A stretch of 64,000 nt of DNA from Prado023 sp963700475 (GCA_963700475.1 CAVOXR010000010.1:1-64000); one strand, 5' to 3'. Numbered from the stretch's first letter, positions 44,573 through 53,179 are shown. Program-made: numbers and translations. Notes: generated by a model from the sequence alone, not told the origin.

Positions 44573-45529
44573 TCAGATCAGTGCGTCGATCGAGCCGACC
44601 GGCCGGCCACCGCCGAGGACGGGTGCTGGCCCGACCGCGGCCAGGACCGTGGGATCGACGCCCAGGTGGCGCAACAGCGCGACGGCGACCGCGGCACGGG
44701 CACGCTCCGAGCCGTCGGCAACCTTCAGCGCGCCGGCACGCCCATCAGGAAGGGCGAAGGCGTGCACCGACTCGGCGCCGTCCTTGGCGATCGCCCCGGG
44801 GAGGGCCGCCATGAACAACGTGACGTCCCGGTCGGTCCCCCCGACGTGCTCCGGGTGTGCCGCCATCGCGCGCGCAACCCGGCCCTCGGGGGTATCCGCA
44901 CCGGCGAGGACCATCCGCGAGAACGCGCGCGCCAGGCCCACCAGGCTGATCGCCGCCACCGGGGCGCCGCAGCCGTCGATGCCGGTGGCCACGATCCGCT
45001 CGCCGGACAGCCGCTCGATCCCGGCAGCTGCCGCTCGCTGGACCGGATGGTCCGGGTCGAGGTACCCGGTCAGCGGAGCCCCCAGCGCGAGCGCGGTGCG
45101 CAGCATGGCCGCGTGCTTGCCGGAGCAGTTCTGGGTCAGCGATGTCGGGCCACCGCCGGCGCGGATCCAGGCGATCTGGGCCGCGGGGGCGTAGGGCAGC
45201 GCCGGGGTGTTGGCCAGGTCCGCCTCCGTCAGGCCACCGTCGTTCAGGACGGCGCGCACCGTGTCCAGGTGGAATGCCTCGCCGCTGTGGGAGGCCGCAG
45301 CGATGGCCAGCTGCGCCCCCGCCAGGTCCAGCCCCACCCCGACCATCCCGGCCGCCTGCAGCGGCTTGTTGGACGAGCGTGGCAGGACCGGGTCCTCGGG
45401 GCGACCCCAGGACCGGATCACCGCACCGTCGGGGGCGACGAGCACCGCGTGCCCGGCATGCACGGACTCGACCCAGCCGTTGCGGGTCACCTGGGCGAGC
45501 AGGACCTGACCATCCATGGGAGTCGTCAC
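44573..45529 (-). CDS. Asparaginase II family protein
   Basis: A 318-residue L-asparaginase of the plant-unrelated PF06089 (asparaginase II) group. Conserved blocks are VLPRSSNKPLQAAGMV, IAAASHSGEAFHLDTVRAVL, QNCSGKHAAMLRTALALG, GIDGCGAPVAAISLVGLARA and ALPGAIAKDGAESVHAFALP. It probably hydrolyses asparagine to aspartate and ammonia in the cytosol. The GTG at 45529 directly follows the TAG of the upstream gene; an ATG at 45517 is also possible. It forms a two-gene operon with the BKACE enzyme. Confidence 0.88.
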   Translation of the reverse strand: MTTPMDGQVLLAQVTRNGWVESVHAGHAVLVAPDGAVIRSWGRPEDPVLPRSSNKPLQAAGMVGVGLDLAGAQLAIAAASHSGEAFHLDTVRAVLNDGGLTEADLANTPALPYAPAAQIAWIRAGGGPTSLTQNCSGKHAAMLRTALALGAPLTGYLDPDHPVQRAAAAGIERLSGERIVATGIDGCGAPVAAISLVGLARAFSRMVLAGADTPEGRVARAMAAHPEHVGGTDRDVTLFMAALPGAIAKDGAESVHAFALPDGRAGALKVADGSERARAAVAVALLRHLGVDPTVLAAVGPAPVLGGGRPVGSIDALI

Positions 45530-46369
45530 CTATCCCTGCGCCGCGAGGCCGAGCATCTGCCGCGCCTCGTCCGGTGCGGCAGCGGGGCGGAACGCCTCGG
45601 CGGCCAGTCGGGCGGCCCGTTCGACGAGCTCGGCGTTGTCGCGTGCCGGGCGCTTGGGGCCGTAGGTGAGCGTGTCCTCCATGCCGACCCGCAGGTTCCC
45701 GCCGAGCGAGAGCGCCGCGAGCATCACCGGAAGGCTGGACCGCCCGATGCCCGTCGCCGACCACGTGGCCCCGGCGGGCAGCATCGCCACTCCGGCGACG
45801 AGGGCGTCGGCCGTCCCCGGCATCCCCCCGGGCACGCCCATCACGAAGTCGGCGTGCACGTGCCCGCCGGCGGGCGCGCCGTACGTGTCGAGCAGGCGGT
45901 TCATGGCCGTCACGTGCCCGAGCTCGAAGAGCTCGAACTCGGGCAGGATCCCCAGGGCCTGGGTGCGCTGGTAGAGCTCGGCGACGAACGGCCAGGGGTT
46001 GGCGAAGATGTCGTCGCCGAAGTTGACGGTCCCGGTCGTCAGCGAGCACGAGTCCGGGGCGGCGTCCAGCACGGCCAGCCGGGTCTCGAGGGGGTCGGTC
46101 ACCGCCCCGCCGGTCGACAGCTGGACGATCAGGTCCGTCGACTCCCGCACCGCCGCGACCGTCTCACGCAGGCGGCCGAGGTCCAGGGTCGGGCGGCCCT
46201 CATCGTCGCGGATGTGGATGTGCACCATCGCCGCCCCGGCGTCCTGGCAGTCGACTGCGGCCACCACCAGCTCATCGAGGGTCACCGGGAGGGCGGGATT
46301 GGCGTCCTTCTGGCTCTCCGCCCCCGTGGGCGCGACGGTGATGAGGGTGGCTGCGGGCATGGTCGCCAT
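45530..46369 (-). CDS. BKACE-family beta-keto acid cleavage enzyme
   Basis: A 279-residue enzyme of the 3-keto-5-aminohexanoate cleavage (BKACE, formerly DUF849) family, which condenses beta-keto acids with acetyl-CoA. Zinc ligands are expected in AAMVHIHIRDDEGRPTLDLG and GGHVHADFVMGVPGGMPG, and the glutamate in NLRVGMEDTLTYGPKRPARD. LIVQLSTGGA and FELFELGHVTAMNRLLD complete the pattern. Members act on many keto acids, so I do not name the substrate. It overlaps functionally with no other gene here except the adjacent asparaginase. Confidence 0.88.
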   Translation of the reverse strand: MATMPAATLITVAPTGAESQKDANPALPVTLDELVVAAVDCQDAGAAMVHIHIRDDEGRPTLDLGRLRETVAAVRESTDLIVQLSTGGAVTDPLETRLAVLDAAPDSCSLTTGTVNFGDDIFANPWPFVAELYQRTQALGILPEFELFELGHVTAMNRLLDTYGAPAGGHVHADFVMGVPGGMPGTADALVAGVAMLPAGATWSATGIGRSSLPVMLAALSLGGNLRVGMEDTLTYGPKRPARDNAELVERAARLAAEAFRPAAAPDEARQMLGLAAQG

Positions 46370-46454
46370 CTTGGCACCTCCATACGCTCAAGACCCACCC
46401 GCGCAGATGCCGACGAAACCTCTGACACGGTTCCTGCGCGATGAAAGGACCTCC

Positions 46455-47759
46455 ATGTCCATCGAGTCGTCGTCGCCTGACCGGCTGCCGACGGCCGAGA
46501 CCATCCTCCGAGACCTCGGCCAGAGCGGCGCCTCTGGGGTGCTTGAGATCAACCACCCCGCAGGCGAGATGTCGCACGTCTGGGTCCGGGTGGGCCGCAT
46601 CTACGCGATGCAGGTGCCCGGCTACCGGCCGGCCCTGGGCATCCGCCTGCTCTCAGGCGGCCTGGTCTCCCCCGAGCAGCTCAGCGCTGCCGCGGCCGCT
46701 CAGCGTGACCGCTTCCCCGGTCACCTCATCGGCCAGGTGCTGGTCGGCATGGGGTACGTGGATGCGCAGGTCATCGATGCCTTCGTCCGCGACCAGGTGC
46801 GCGACCAGGTCGCCGACCTGTTGGACCTCGAGGTGGTCAGCGCCGAGTTCCACGCTGGACGCCACGTGCGCCAGGACATCATCGAGCCCACCGACATCGA
46901 GCAGCTGCTCGCCGTGGCCCGGGAGAACCGGGATCGTCGTGCCGACGTGCTCAACCGCGTCGGCGGCGCCCATGTGACTCCGGTGCTCGGGCCCCCGGGC
47001 ACGGGACCCGCGCAGACCCCGCTCGGCCCGTACGACTGGGCCCTGCTGTGCCGGGTGGACGGCCGACGCGACCTCACTGAGCTGGCCCGAGTCTGCGGCT
47101 TCACGGTCGTGGAGGCCGCACAGGTCGTGGCCGACCTCGCGATGACCGGCCTGCTGGCGATCCCCACGCCACCGCCCGAGGACGAGTCCGCCCTCGCTCC
47201 GGTCGTGACGCTGCATCCGCCGACCGAGCCTGAGGACCCGCAGTGGCGCTTCGACGGCACGGATGCCGGGGAACCTGATCCCGTGGCCCCAACCACACCC
47301 GATGCCCCCGCGGAGCGCTCGAGCGAGCTGCTGGCCGAGTTCGGTGCGCTGCTTCGCGACGACCCCGCCCCCGGCGAGGACCACCCAGCCCCGGCCGATG
47401 AGGTCCAGGCGACCAGCGCGCTGCCCGCCCCGGATGAGCCGGCCCACGCGGATGCCGCTGAGCCGGAGCCGCAGGCTCCTGCCCTGGCTCTGGTGGACCC
47501 GCCGACAGAGCCTGCACTGGCGCTCGTGCCGACCGGGCCCGCGCCGGCATTGACGCTCGTGGACGACTCACCCCCTCCGGCCCTCTCGGTGGTCACCCCC
47601 TCGGGGACACCTGCCGCTGACAGCCAGTCGGACACCACGGCGTTCATGCGCGAGCTGTCCAGCCTCAGCGACGACCCCGACAAGGCCGAGCCGGTGGTCA
47701 CCCGACTGGTGGTGCCCCTGACCGAGCACCGGCGCAAGCGCCGACCGTGGAGCCGCTGA
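46455..47759 (+). CDS. DUF4388 (PatA-like N-terminal) protein with long acidic Pro/Ala tail
   Basis: A 434-residue protein. Residues 1-100 form a DUF4388/PatA-N module (ILRDLGQSGASGVLEINHPA, RIYAMQVPGYRPALGIRLLS); the next part (LIGQVLVGMGYVDAQVIDAF, VADLLDLEVVSAEFHAGRHV) continues it, and about 185-230 look like a small winged helix (YDWALLCRVDGRRDLTELAR). The final 200 residues are disordered, rich in Pro, Ala, Asp and Glu, ending with basic RRKRRPWSR. Such proteins are linked to signalling and type IV pilus control in other bacteria; no such genes are here. The ATG at 46455 follows AAAGGA. Confidence 0.78.
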   Translation: MSIESSSPDRLPTAETILRDLGQSGASGVLEINHPAGEMSHVWVRVGRIYAMQVPGYRPALGIRLLSGGLVSPEQLSAAAAAQRDRFPGHLIGQVLVGMGYVDAQVIDAFVRDQVRDQVADLLDLEVVSAEFHAGRHVRQDIIEPTDIEQLLAVARENRDRRADVLNRVGGAHVTPVLGPPGTGPAQTPLGPYDWALLCRVDGRRDLTELARVCGFTVVEAAQVVADLAMTGLLAIPTPPPEDESALAPVVTLHPPTEPEDPQWRFDGTDAGEPDPVAPTTPDAPAERSSELLAEFGALLRDDPAPGEDHPAPADEVQATSALPAPDEPAHADAAEPEPQAPALALVDPPTEPALALVPTGPAPALTLVDDSPPPALSVVTPSGTPAADSQSDTTAFMRELSSLSDDPDKAEPVVTRLVVPLTEHRRKRRPWSR

Positions 47760-47777
47760 CACCGGGAAGGAGCGCCC

Positions 47778-48260
47778 TCACAGCTCGACGATGACCGTCA
47801 CCGGACCATCGTTGGTGAGTTCGACGCGCATCATCGCCCCGAACCTCCCCTCGGCCACGGTGGCTCCCCGTTCGCGCAGGCGGTCGACGAAGGCCGAGAC
47901 CAGCGGCTCCGCGACGGGTCGGGGTGCGGCGTGCTCCCACGTGGGCCGTCGGCCCTTGCGGGTCTGGGCGTACAGGGTGAACTGGCTGACGACCAGGACA
48001 GGCAGACCGGCATCGGAGGCCGACACCTCCCGGCTGCCCTGCCCCGGGGGCAAGCCCAGGTCGGGCAGCCGCTCGCCGAGGGCATCGGCATCGAACAGGC
48101 GCATGTCGTAGACCTTGTCCGCCAGCTTCCCGGCGAGCTCCTCGGTGTCCTCGTGGGTGACTCCCACCAGGACGCACAGGCCGGGGCCCTCGATGCTGCC
48201 GACCACCTCGCCCTCGACCACCACCCGGGCCCCGTCGACTCGCTGGACGACGACCCTCAT
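47778..48260 (-). CDS. dtd: D-aminoacyl-tRNA deacylase
   Basis: Dtd removes D-amino acids (and glycine) from mischarged tRNA. The 160-residue protein starts MRVVVQRVDGARVVVEGEVV; the core motif is VSQFTLYAQTRKGRRPTWEH and the C-terminal proline motif is TNDGPVTVIVEL, both hallmarks of DTD1. The length is slightly above the usual 145-150 residues because of a small insertion near LGLPPGQGSREVSASDAGLP. It is convergent with the DUF4388 gene and follows glgX on the minus strand by 30 nt. Confidence 0.94.
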   Translation of the reverse strand: MRVVVQRVDGARVVVEGEVVGSIEGPGLCVLVGVTHEDTEELAGKLADKVYDMRLFDADALGERLPDLGLPPGQGSREVSASDAGLPVLVVSQFTLYAQTRKGRRPTWEHAAPRPVAEPLVSAFVDRLRERGATVAEGRFGAMMRVELTNDGPVTVIVEL

Positions 48261-48290
48261 GCCCTCTGTCCCGGTCCGCCCACGGGCCCA

Positions 48291-50417
48291 TCATGGCACC
48301 GGGTCCCACGCCGACCAGTGCACGAGCACGCTGCGGCCCGGGGCGACCACCGTCTCCCCCACCCGCACCAGGCTCGTGGACGCGGGCTCGGGCCCCGGGA
48401 GGGAGGTGTCCAGATCCAGGCGCCACAGGTCCGACGGCCGACCGGCGGGTGACGTCTCGGGGATGCGGAACGCCACGGGATCCACGTCCCCGTTGACCAG
48501 CACGAGCAGGTTGTGGTCCAGCAGGGGCTCGCCCCATGGGTCGCGGTCGGGGGCGACGGATCCGTCGACGAAGACCGCAACGCTGTGGCGCGTCGGGTCC
48601 TGCCACATCTCTGGGGACATCGCCCGGCCATCGGGGGCGAACCACACGGAGTACCCGGGGTCGGCCAGGTAGCGGCGCCGGCGCAGCACGGGGTGGGCTC
48701 GACGCATCGCGATGGCGCGCCGGACGAAGGCCAGGAGGTCGTCGTCGACCTGCTGCCAGTCGAACCAGGAGATCTCGTTGTCCTGGCAGTACGCGTTGTT
48801 GTTCCCCCGCTGCGTACGCCCGAGCTCATCGCCGCCCAGGAGCATGGGGACCCCGCGGGACAGCAGGAGGGTCATGAGGATCGCCCGCACGTCACGGTCC
48901 CGGGCGGACTCCACCACCGGGTGGTCGCTGGGGCCCTCGACGCCGTGGTTCCACGAGATGTTGTCGTTGGTCCCGTCGCGGTTGTCCTCGCCGTTGGCCT
49001 CGTTGTGCTTGGAGGTGTAGGACACCAGGTCGCGAAGGGTGAAGCCGTCGTGGCAGGTCACGTAGTTGATCGAGGCGTGCGGGCGCCGTCGGGTCGGACC
49101 GTAGATGTCCGACGACCCGGCGACCCGGGTGGCCAGCTCCGGGAGCGCCCCGGGGCGCCCGGCCCAGAACGCGCGGATCGTGTCCCGGTAGCGCCCGTTC
49201 CACTCGGTCCAGGTGTCCGGGAACGCCCCCACGCTGTAGCTGTCCCACTGTCCGACGTCCCACGGCTCGGCAATCAGCTTCACCCGGCTGATCACGGGGT
49301 CCTGGTCGACGAGGGCGAAGAAGGACGAGAGCCGTTCGAACCCGCCGTCCTCACGCGCCAGGGCGGTGGCCAGGTCGAAGCGGAACCCATCGACGTGCAT
49401 CTCGGTGACCCAGTACCGCAGCGAGTCCATGATCAGGCGCAGGCAGGTGTGGTCGTCGACGTTGTAGGAGTTGCCCGTACCGGTCGTGTCCAGGTATCGC
49501 GACGGGTCGGCCGGGTCCACCCGGTAGTAGGCGTGGTTGTCGATCCCACGGAAGCACAGGGTCGGGCCGAACTGGTCGCCCTCGGCCGTGTGGTTGTAGA
49601 CCACATCGAGGATCACCTCGATCCCCGCCGCGTGCAGGGCCAGGACCATCTGCTGGAACTCCCGCACCTGGCCGCCGACCCACCCCGCCTGGAAGGCCGC
49701 CGAGTACTCCTCGAGTGGGGCGAAGAAGCCGATCGTGTTGTAGCCCCAGTAGTTGGACAACCCGGAGCGCGCCTGGGCGCTGGCGGTGATGAACTCGTGG
49801 ACCGGCAGCAGCTCCACGGCCGTCACGCCCAGCGAGGTCAGGTGTGACAGGGCCGCGGGATGGGCAAGGCCGGCGTAGGTCCCCCGCAGCTCCGGGGGCA
49901 CCCCCGGGTGGGTGGCGGTGAACCCCTTGACGTGCACCTCGTAGATGACGGAGTCCGCGTAGGTGGTCCGCGGGGCGACGTCCCCGGCCCAGTCGAAGGT
50001 CGGGTCCACGACCAAGCACTTGGGCATGTGGGCCGCGGAGTCCAGCACGGAGATGGTGTCGAGTGCGTTCCAGTCGTAGTCGAAGACCTCCGGGCCCCAG
50101 CGGATCTCACCGTCGAAGGCCCGGGCGTAGGGGTCCAGCAGCAGCTTCGCGGGGTTGCACCGCAGGCCCCGGCTGCGGTCGTAGGGGCCGTGCACCCGAT
50201 ACCCATACCGCTGCCCGACGCCGACGCCCGGCAGGTAGCCGTGCCAGACGCCGCTGTCGTACTCCCGCAGCGTCACCTGCTCCTCGTGGCCCACCTCGTC
50301 GAACAGGCACAGGACGACCTTCTGGGCCGCCTGGGACGCCAGGGCGAAGTTGGTGCCCCCGGCATCCGGGGTCGACCCGAGGGGGAAATGACTTCCCGGC
50401 CACACACGTCGGTGCAT
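48291..50417 (-). CDS. glgX: GlgX, glycogen debranching enzyme (isoamylase type)
   Basis: GlgX hydrolyses alpha-1,6 branches of phosphorylase-trimmed glycogen. The 708-residue protein has a CBM48-like N-terminal domain (GTNFALASQAAQKVVLCLFD) and a GH13 barrel: GIEVILDVVYNHTAEGDQ, MHVDGFRFDLATALARE (nucleophile Asp), VKLIAEPWDVGQWDSY (acid Glu) and INYVTCHDGFTLRDLVSY (stabilising Asp). ARSGLSNYWGYNTIGFFAP is the isoamylase signature. The ATG at 50417 gives MHRRVWPGSHFPLG, the usual start. It lies between ygfZ and dtd; no other glycogen genes are in the window. Confidence 0.95.
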   Translation of the reverse strand: MHRRVWPGSHFPLGSTPDAGGTNFALASQAAQKVVLCLFDEVGHEEQVTLREYDSGVWHGYLPGVGVGQRYGYRVHGPYDRSRGLRCNPAKLLLDPYARAFDGEIRWGPEVFDYDWNALDTISVLDSAAHMPKCLVVDPTFDWAGDVAPRTTYADSVIYEVHVKGFTATHPGVPPELRGTYAGLAHPAALSHLTSLGVTAVELLPVHEFITASAQARSGLSNYWGYNTIGFFAPLEEYSAAFQAGWVGGQVREFQQMVLALHAAGIEVILDVVYNHTAEGDQFGPTLCFRGIDNHAYYRVDPADPSRYLDTTGTGNSYNVDDHTCLRLIMDSLRYWVTEMHVDGFRFDLATALAREDGGFERLSSFFALVDQDPVISRVKLIAEPWDVGQWDSYSVGAFPDTWTEWNGRYRDTIRAFWAGRPGALPELATRVAGSSDIYGPTRRRPHASINYVTCHDGFTLRDLVSYTSKHNEANGEDNRDGTNDNISWNHGVEGPSDHPVVESARDRDVRAILMTLLLSRGVPMLLGGDELGRTQRGNNNAYCQDNEISWFDWQQVDDDLLAFVRRAIAMRRAHPVLRRRRYLADPGYSVWFAPDGRAMSPEMWQDPTRHSVAVFVDGSVAPDRDPWGEPLLDHNLLVLVNGDVDPVAFRIPETSPAGRPSDLWRLDLDTSLPGPEPASTSLVRVGETVVAPGRSVLVHWSAWDPVP

Positions 50418-50466
50418 GACCGAAGGCTCGCACCGGCGGCGGCACGGCAACAGGGCCGAACGGCAC

Positions 50467-51501
50467 TCAGGGGACGACGACGACCTCCTGGGAGGCCACC
50501 ACCTCCCCGTCGGCGGCACGGATCACCAGGTCCGCGTTCGGGTCGGTGGAGCGCTTGACGATCACGGTCGCGACTGGGCCGAGCTCATGGTGCTGCGCTG
50601 CGGTGCCCACCCAGCCGACGACACGGTCACCGACCAGGACCTCGTCGCCGTGAGCCGGCAGCACACCCTCGGAGCCGTCGATGTGGGCCAGCGCCAGCCG
50701 ACGTGGGGGCTTGCCCAGGTTGTGCACCCGGGCGACGGCCTCCTGGCCGCGGTAGCAGCCCTTGGCCAGGTGGACCCCCGCCCCGATCCAGCCCACCTCG
50801 TGCGGGAGCGTGCGATGGTCGGTCTCGAAGCCCATCCGGGGCACGGCTGCCGCGACGCGCAGCGCCTCACGCGCCCACGTGCCCGCAGGCCGGCCGGCCG
50901 CGAGCCGAGCGGTCGCGACGTCGCGCGCCAGCAGGACCTCGCGCCCCGGGAACCCGGCCGGACGAGTCGGCGCGTACCGCGTCGCGTCACCGCCGCGGTC
51001 GCTGCCCGACGGCGTGGGCTCCCCGCCGATCCAGTAGTCACCAGGGACCACCCAGGTCGGCTCGCCGTTCGCGTCGGGCTCCGGGATCGGCTCCCAGACC
51101 ACGGCCAGGTCCGGGCGCGCCGCGACGTCGACGCGCAGCATGAAGCGCATCGAGTCCAGGTAGGCAGCCAGCGCCGCCCCCGACCCCGGCTCCACGCTGA
51201 CCAGCACGGTCTCGCCGGTCTCCACCAGGTGCAGCTCGTGCTCGACGTGTCCGTGCGGGCTGAGGATCAGGACCAGGCGTGACTCCCCCGGCGCCAGGCC
51301 GAGCAGGTGCGCGGTCGTCAGGCTGTGCAGCCAGCTGAGGCGGTCGGCCCCGGACACCTCGAGGACGTCGCGATTGCCGAGGTCGACGATCCCGATCCCC
51401 GCCGCGAGGTCCCGCTGCTCCGCGAATGGGTCACCGTAGTGCCAGGGCACAACCTCGTCGACGGTTCCGGGTGGGGCCGGTACTGCGCGCAGGGTGCTCA
51501 C
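50467..51501 (-). CDS. ygfZ: YgfZ/GcvT-domain folate-binding protein
   Basis: A 344-residue folate-binding protein that helps maintain certain Fe-S enzymes. The N-terminal GcvT-like half includes DLAAGIGIVDLGNRDVLEVS and GADRLSWLHSLTTAHL. The signature KGCYRGQEAVARVHNLG (K-G-C-Y-x-G-Q-E) with its redox cysteine is intact. The C-terminal barrel has GPVATVIVKRSTDPNADLVI. The GTG at 51501 overlaps the fur TGA (GTGA), so they are translationally coupled; the fur-ygfZ order recurs in actinobacteria. Confidence 0.93.
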   Translation of the reverse strand: MSTLRAVPAPPGTVDEVVPWHYGDPFAEQRDLAAGIGIVDLGNRDVLEVSGADRLSWLHSLTTAHLLGLAPGESRLVLILSPHGHVEHELHLVETGETVLVSVEPGSGAALAAYLDSMRFMLRVDVAARPDLAVVWEPIPEPDANGEPTWVVPGDYWIGGEPTPSGSDRGGDATRYAPTRPAGFPGREVLLARDVATARLAAGRPAGTWAREALRVAAAVPRMGFETDHRTLPHEVGWIGAGVHLAKGCYRGQEAVARVHNLGKPPRRLALAHIDGSEGVLPAHGDEVLVGDRVVGWVGTAAQHHELGPVATVIVKRSTDPNADLVIRAADGEVVASQEVVVVP

Positions 51502-51977
51502 GGTTGGGCCAACGCCACGGGAGCCCCAGACCTTCCCGCGCTGTTCACTGACTCGGGCTCGACGCACTCCGCGCAGAGTCCGTGGACCGCAAGGTGGGAC
51601 ACGTCCACGACGAACCCCGCCGATGCCTGGAGGTCTGCTGCCAGGGACGCCGCCACGGAGATGGGCTGCTGGCCGATCGCACCGCACCCCGTGCACACGA
51701 GGTGCACATGAGGCTCCTCGTCGACCGAGTGGTAGGTGGGTGATCCGTGGTGCAGGTGGGCGTGGGTGACCAGCCCGGCCTCGTCGAGCGCCTCGAGCGT
51801 GCGGTAGATGGTCGACAGGTTGATGTCCGGCATGGTCCGCTGGACCTCGGCCGCCAGCTCATCGACCGTGGCGTGACGGGCCTCGAACAGCGCCTGCAGG
51901 ACGGCGCGGCGCTGGGCGGTGCTGCGCAGCCCGGCCGAGCGCAACCGGGCATCCCAGTCCGGGCGCGCCTGGTCCAT
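51498..51977 (-). CDS. Fur-family metal-responsive regulator
   Basis: A 159-residue Fur-superfamily repressor. The winged helix is LRSTAQRRAVLQALFEARHA and DINLSTIYRTLEALDEAGLV. Metal ligands are visible in YHSVDEEPHVHLVCTGCGAI (His/Glu cluster and CxxC) and in the second pair HGLCAECV near the end, which together form the structural zinc site. Whether it senses iron, zinc or peroxide cannot be told. It lies between a nitrobindin-like gene and ygfZ, three genes concerned with haem, iron or Fe-S, which makes iron plausible. Confidence 0.9.
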   Translation of the reverse strand: MDQARPDWDARLRSAGLRSTAQRRAVLQALFEARHATVDELAAEVQRTMPDINLSTIYRTLEALDEAGLVTHAHLHHGSPTYHSVDEEPHVHLVCTGCGAIGQQPISVAASLAADLQASAGFVVDVSHLAVHGLCAECVEPESVNSAGRSGAPVALAQP

Positions 51978-51979
51978 GC

Positions 51980-52510
51980 CTACGGCGCGATCGCGTCGGG
52001 GATCGGCTCGAGCGCGATCGCGAGGTGGTTGCTGATCGGGTGACCCATGGCAGCCATGTCGTACGTGGTCAGCAGCTTGCCCTCGACCAGGCCGTACAGG
52101 CGGTGCCCCGCCGTGACCTCCTTGGCCGACTCGGTGCGCACGACCGCGTCGGTCGTCAGCTCGATCCGGGCGCCGATCACGCGCGCGTCGTGGATGCCGG
52201 TCACCTCGACGTGGCCGACCCATACCTCGACGAAGCCGGTCGGATGGGCCAGCAGGAACTCGACGCCGTTGTCCGGCCGGGGACGCCAGTACCCGGACTC
52301 GGTGGCCGACTGCCGGACGCGCTCGTTGTTCTCGTCCACGATCCAGGACACCGAGCGGTACTCCAGGAACGGACGGCCATCACAGGCGAACTCCACGACC
52401 TGCTCGTAGCGGAAGGGCTCGACCTCGGGGTACCCACCCTCACCGATCCCGCCCCAGCGGCCGATCAACCACGACAGGTGGGCCAGCTCGACGGGGAGCG
52501 GCCCGCCCAC
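51980..52510 (-). CDS. Nitrobindin-like FABP-family haem protein
   Basis: A 176-residue beta-barrel protein of the THAP4/nitrobindin group, proposed peroxynitrite isomerases. The family opener LSWLIGRWGGIGEGGYPEVE, the middle FLEYRSVSWIVDENNERVRQ and GYWRPRPDNGVEFLLAHPTG, and the haem-ligand region AAMGHPISNHLAIALEPIPD with its late His are present. The GTG at 52510 is the best start; no ATG is suitable. It begins just after the stop of the 35-residue membrane-protein gene and ends 3 nt before fur. Confidence 0.88.
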   Translation of the reverse strand: MGGPLPVELAHLSWLIGRWGGIGEGGYPEVEPFRYEQVVEFACDGRPFLEYRSVSWIVDENNERVRQSATESGYWRPRPDNGVEFLLAHPTGFVEVWVGHVEVTGIHDARVIGARIELTTDAVVRTESAKEVTAGHRLYGLVEGKLLTTYDMAAMGHPISNHLAIALEPIPDAIAP

Positions 52511-52512
52511 GC

Positions 52513-52620
52513 TCAGGACTGACCCCTGTAGAGCTTGTAGACCACGTAGCCGGCGAACCAGACGATCACGATGCTGACCAGGACCAGCAGGGTGGCGAAG
52601 AAGATCTCGATGGCGTCCAC
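52513..52620 (-). CDS. 35-residue single-span membrane protein
   Basis: A very short gene starting at GTG 52620 and ending with TGA at 52513. The peptide is a short acidic lead (VDAIEI), one membrane span (FFATLLVLVSIVIVWFAGYV) and a basic end (VYKLYRGQS), so it should insert with the C-terminus inside. TAGACT lies 6 nt before the GTG, a leaderless promoter like others in this genome. It heads the small-protein/nitrobindin/fur/ygfZ series, with the next start 3 nt away. I do not recognise a family; the promoter, composition and tight spacing are the evidence. Confidence 0.68.
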   Translation of the reverse strand: MDAIEIFFATLLVLVSIVIVWFAGYVVYKLYRGQS

Positions 52621-52706
52621 AGGGGAAGTCTAGACCCGAGCGGGGCAGCCGGCCGATGGTTGGTCGGGCCTTGGACGGGTCGACTCGCAGGTGCCAGTCT
52701 TGACCC

Positions 52707-53072
52707 ATGACACGCACCCTGGTGGTCAAGTGCACGACGACCGATCCGGAGCCCTGCTCTCAGGCCTTCACGGTCGCGGCCACTGCCCTGGCCTCCGGGG
52801 CGACTGTGTCGCTGTGGCTCACCGGAGACGCCACCGGGCTGGCCCGACCCGGCCAGGCGGAGGCGTTCGTGCTGCCCAAGTCCGCGCCACTGGCCGAGCT
52901 GCGCGACGCGGTACTGGCCGAGGGCACCATCACCGTCTGCACCCAGTGCGCGGCACGTCGCAACATCACGGCCGTGGACCTGCTCCCCGGGGTCCGGTTG
53001 GCCGGCGCCGCCACGTTCGTCGACGAGATCCTGGCCGAGGGAGCCCAGGCCCTGGTCTACGGGGCCGGCTGA
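52707..53072 (+). CDS. DsrE-family sulfur-relay-like protein
   Basis: A 121-residue protein with the DsrE/TusD-like fold: LVVKCTTTDPEPCSQAFTVA, ATALASGATVSLWLTGDATG, LARPGQAEAFVLPKSAPLAE and TVCTQCAARRNITAVDLLPG. The CTQC pair is at the position where sulfur-carrier cysteines occur in DsrE proteins. GVRLAGAATFVDEILAEGAQ ends the domain. Role and partner are unknown. The ATG at 52707 is 6 nt from CAGTCT, again leaderless. It is divergent from the 35-residue gene. Confidence 0.83.
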   Translation: MTRTLVVKCTTTDPEPCSQAFTVAATALASGATVSLWLTGDATGLARPGQAEAFVLPKSAPLAELRDAVLAEGTITVCTQCAARRNITAVDLLPGVRLAGAATFVDEILAEGAQALVYGAG

Positions 53073-53074
53073 GC

Positions 53075-53091
53075 CTGCCCCCAACGGGCAG
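53075..53091 (+). terminator. Small hairpin after the DsrE-like gene
   Basis: CTGCCC at 53075-53080 pairs with GGGCAG at 53086-53091 around CCAAC. It starts 2 nt past the stop of the DsrE-like gene and is followed by a larger palindromic element. Confidence 0.5.
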
Positions 53092-53097
53092 CCCACG

Positions 53098-53166
53098 CAC
53101 CTGCTTCCGCTTCGACGATCTGCTTCCGTTCAGAGGGGAGCAGATCGTGCAAACGGAAGCAGATCC
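53098..53166. repeat. Second nested palindromic element: two direct plus two inverted copies of a ~19-bp unit
   Basis: The unit (A/T)CTGCTTCCG(C/T)T occurs at about 53099 and 53118 on the plus strand and at about 53147 and 53166 on the minus strand, one minus copy being diverged. GATCTGCTTCCGTT at 53117-53130 pairs perfectly with 53152-53165, and CGATCTGCT at 53116-53124 with 53139-53147, so alternative foldbacks are possible. It lies between convergent genes and could terminate both. The layout equals that of the element at 33839-34013, though the unit sequence differs. Confidence 0.68.
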
Positions 53167-53179
53167 GAGCGCAGCGGGT

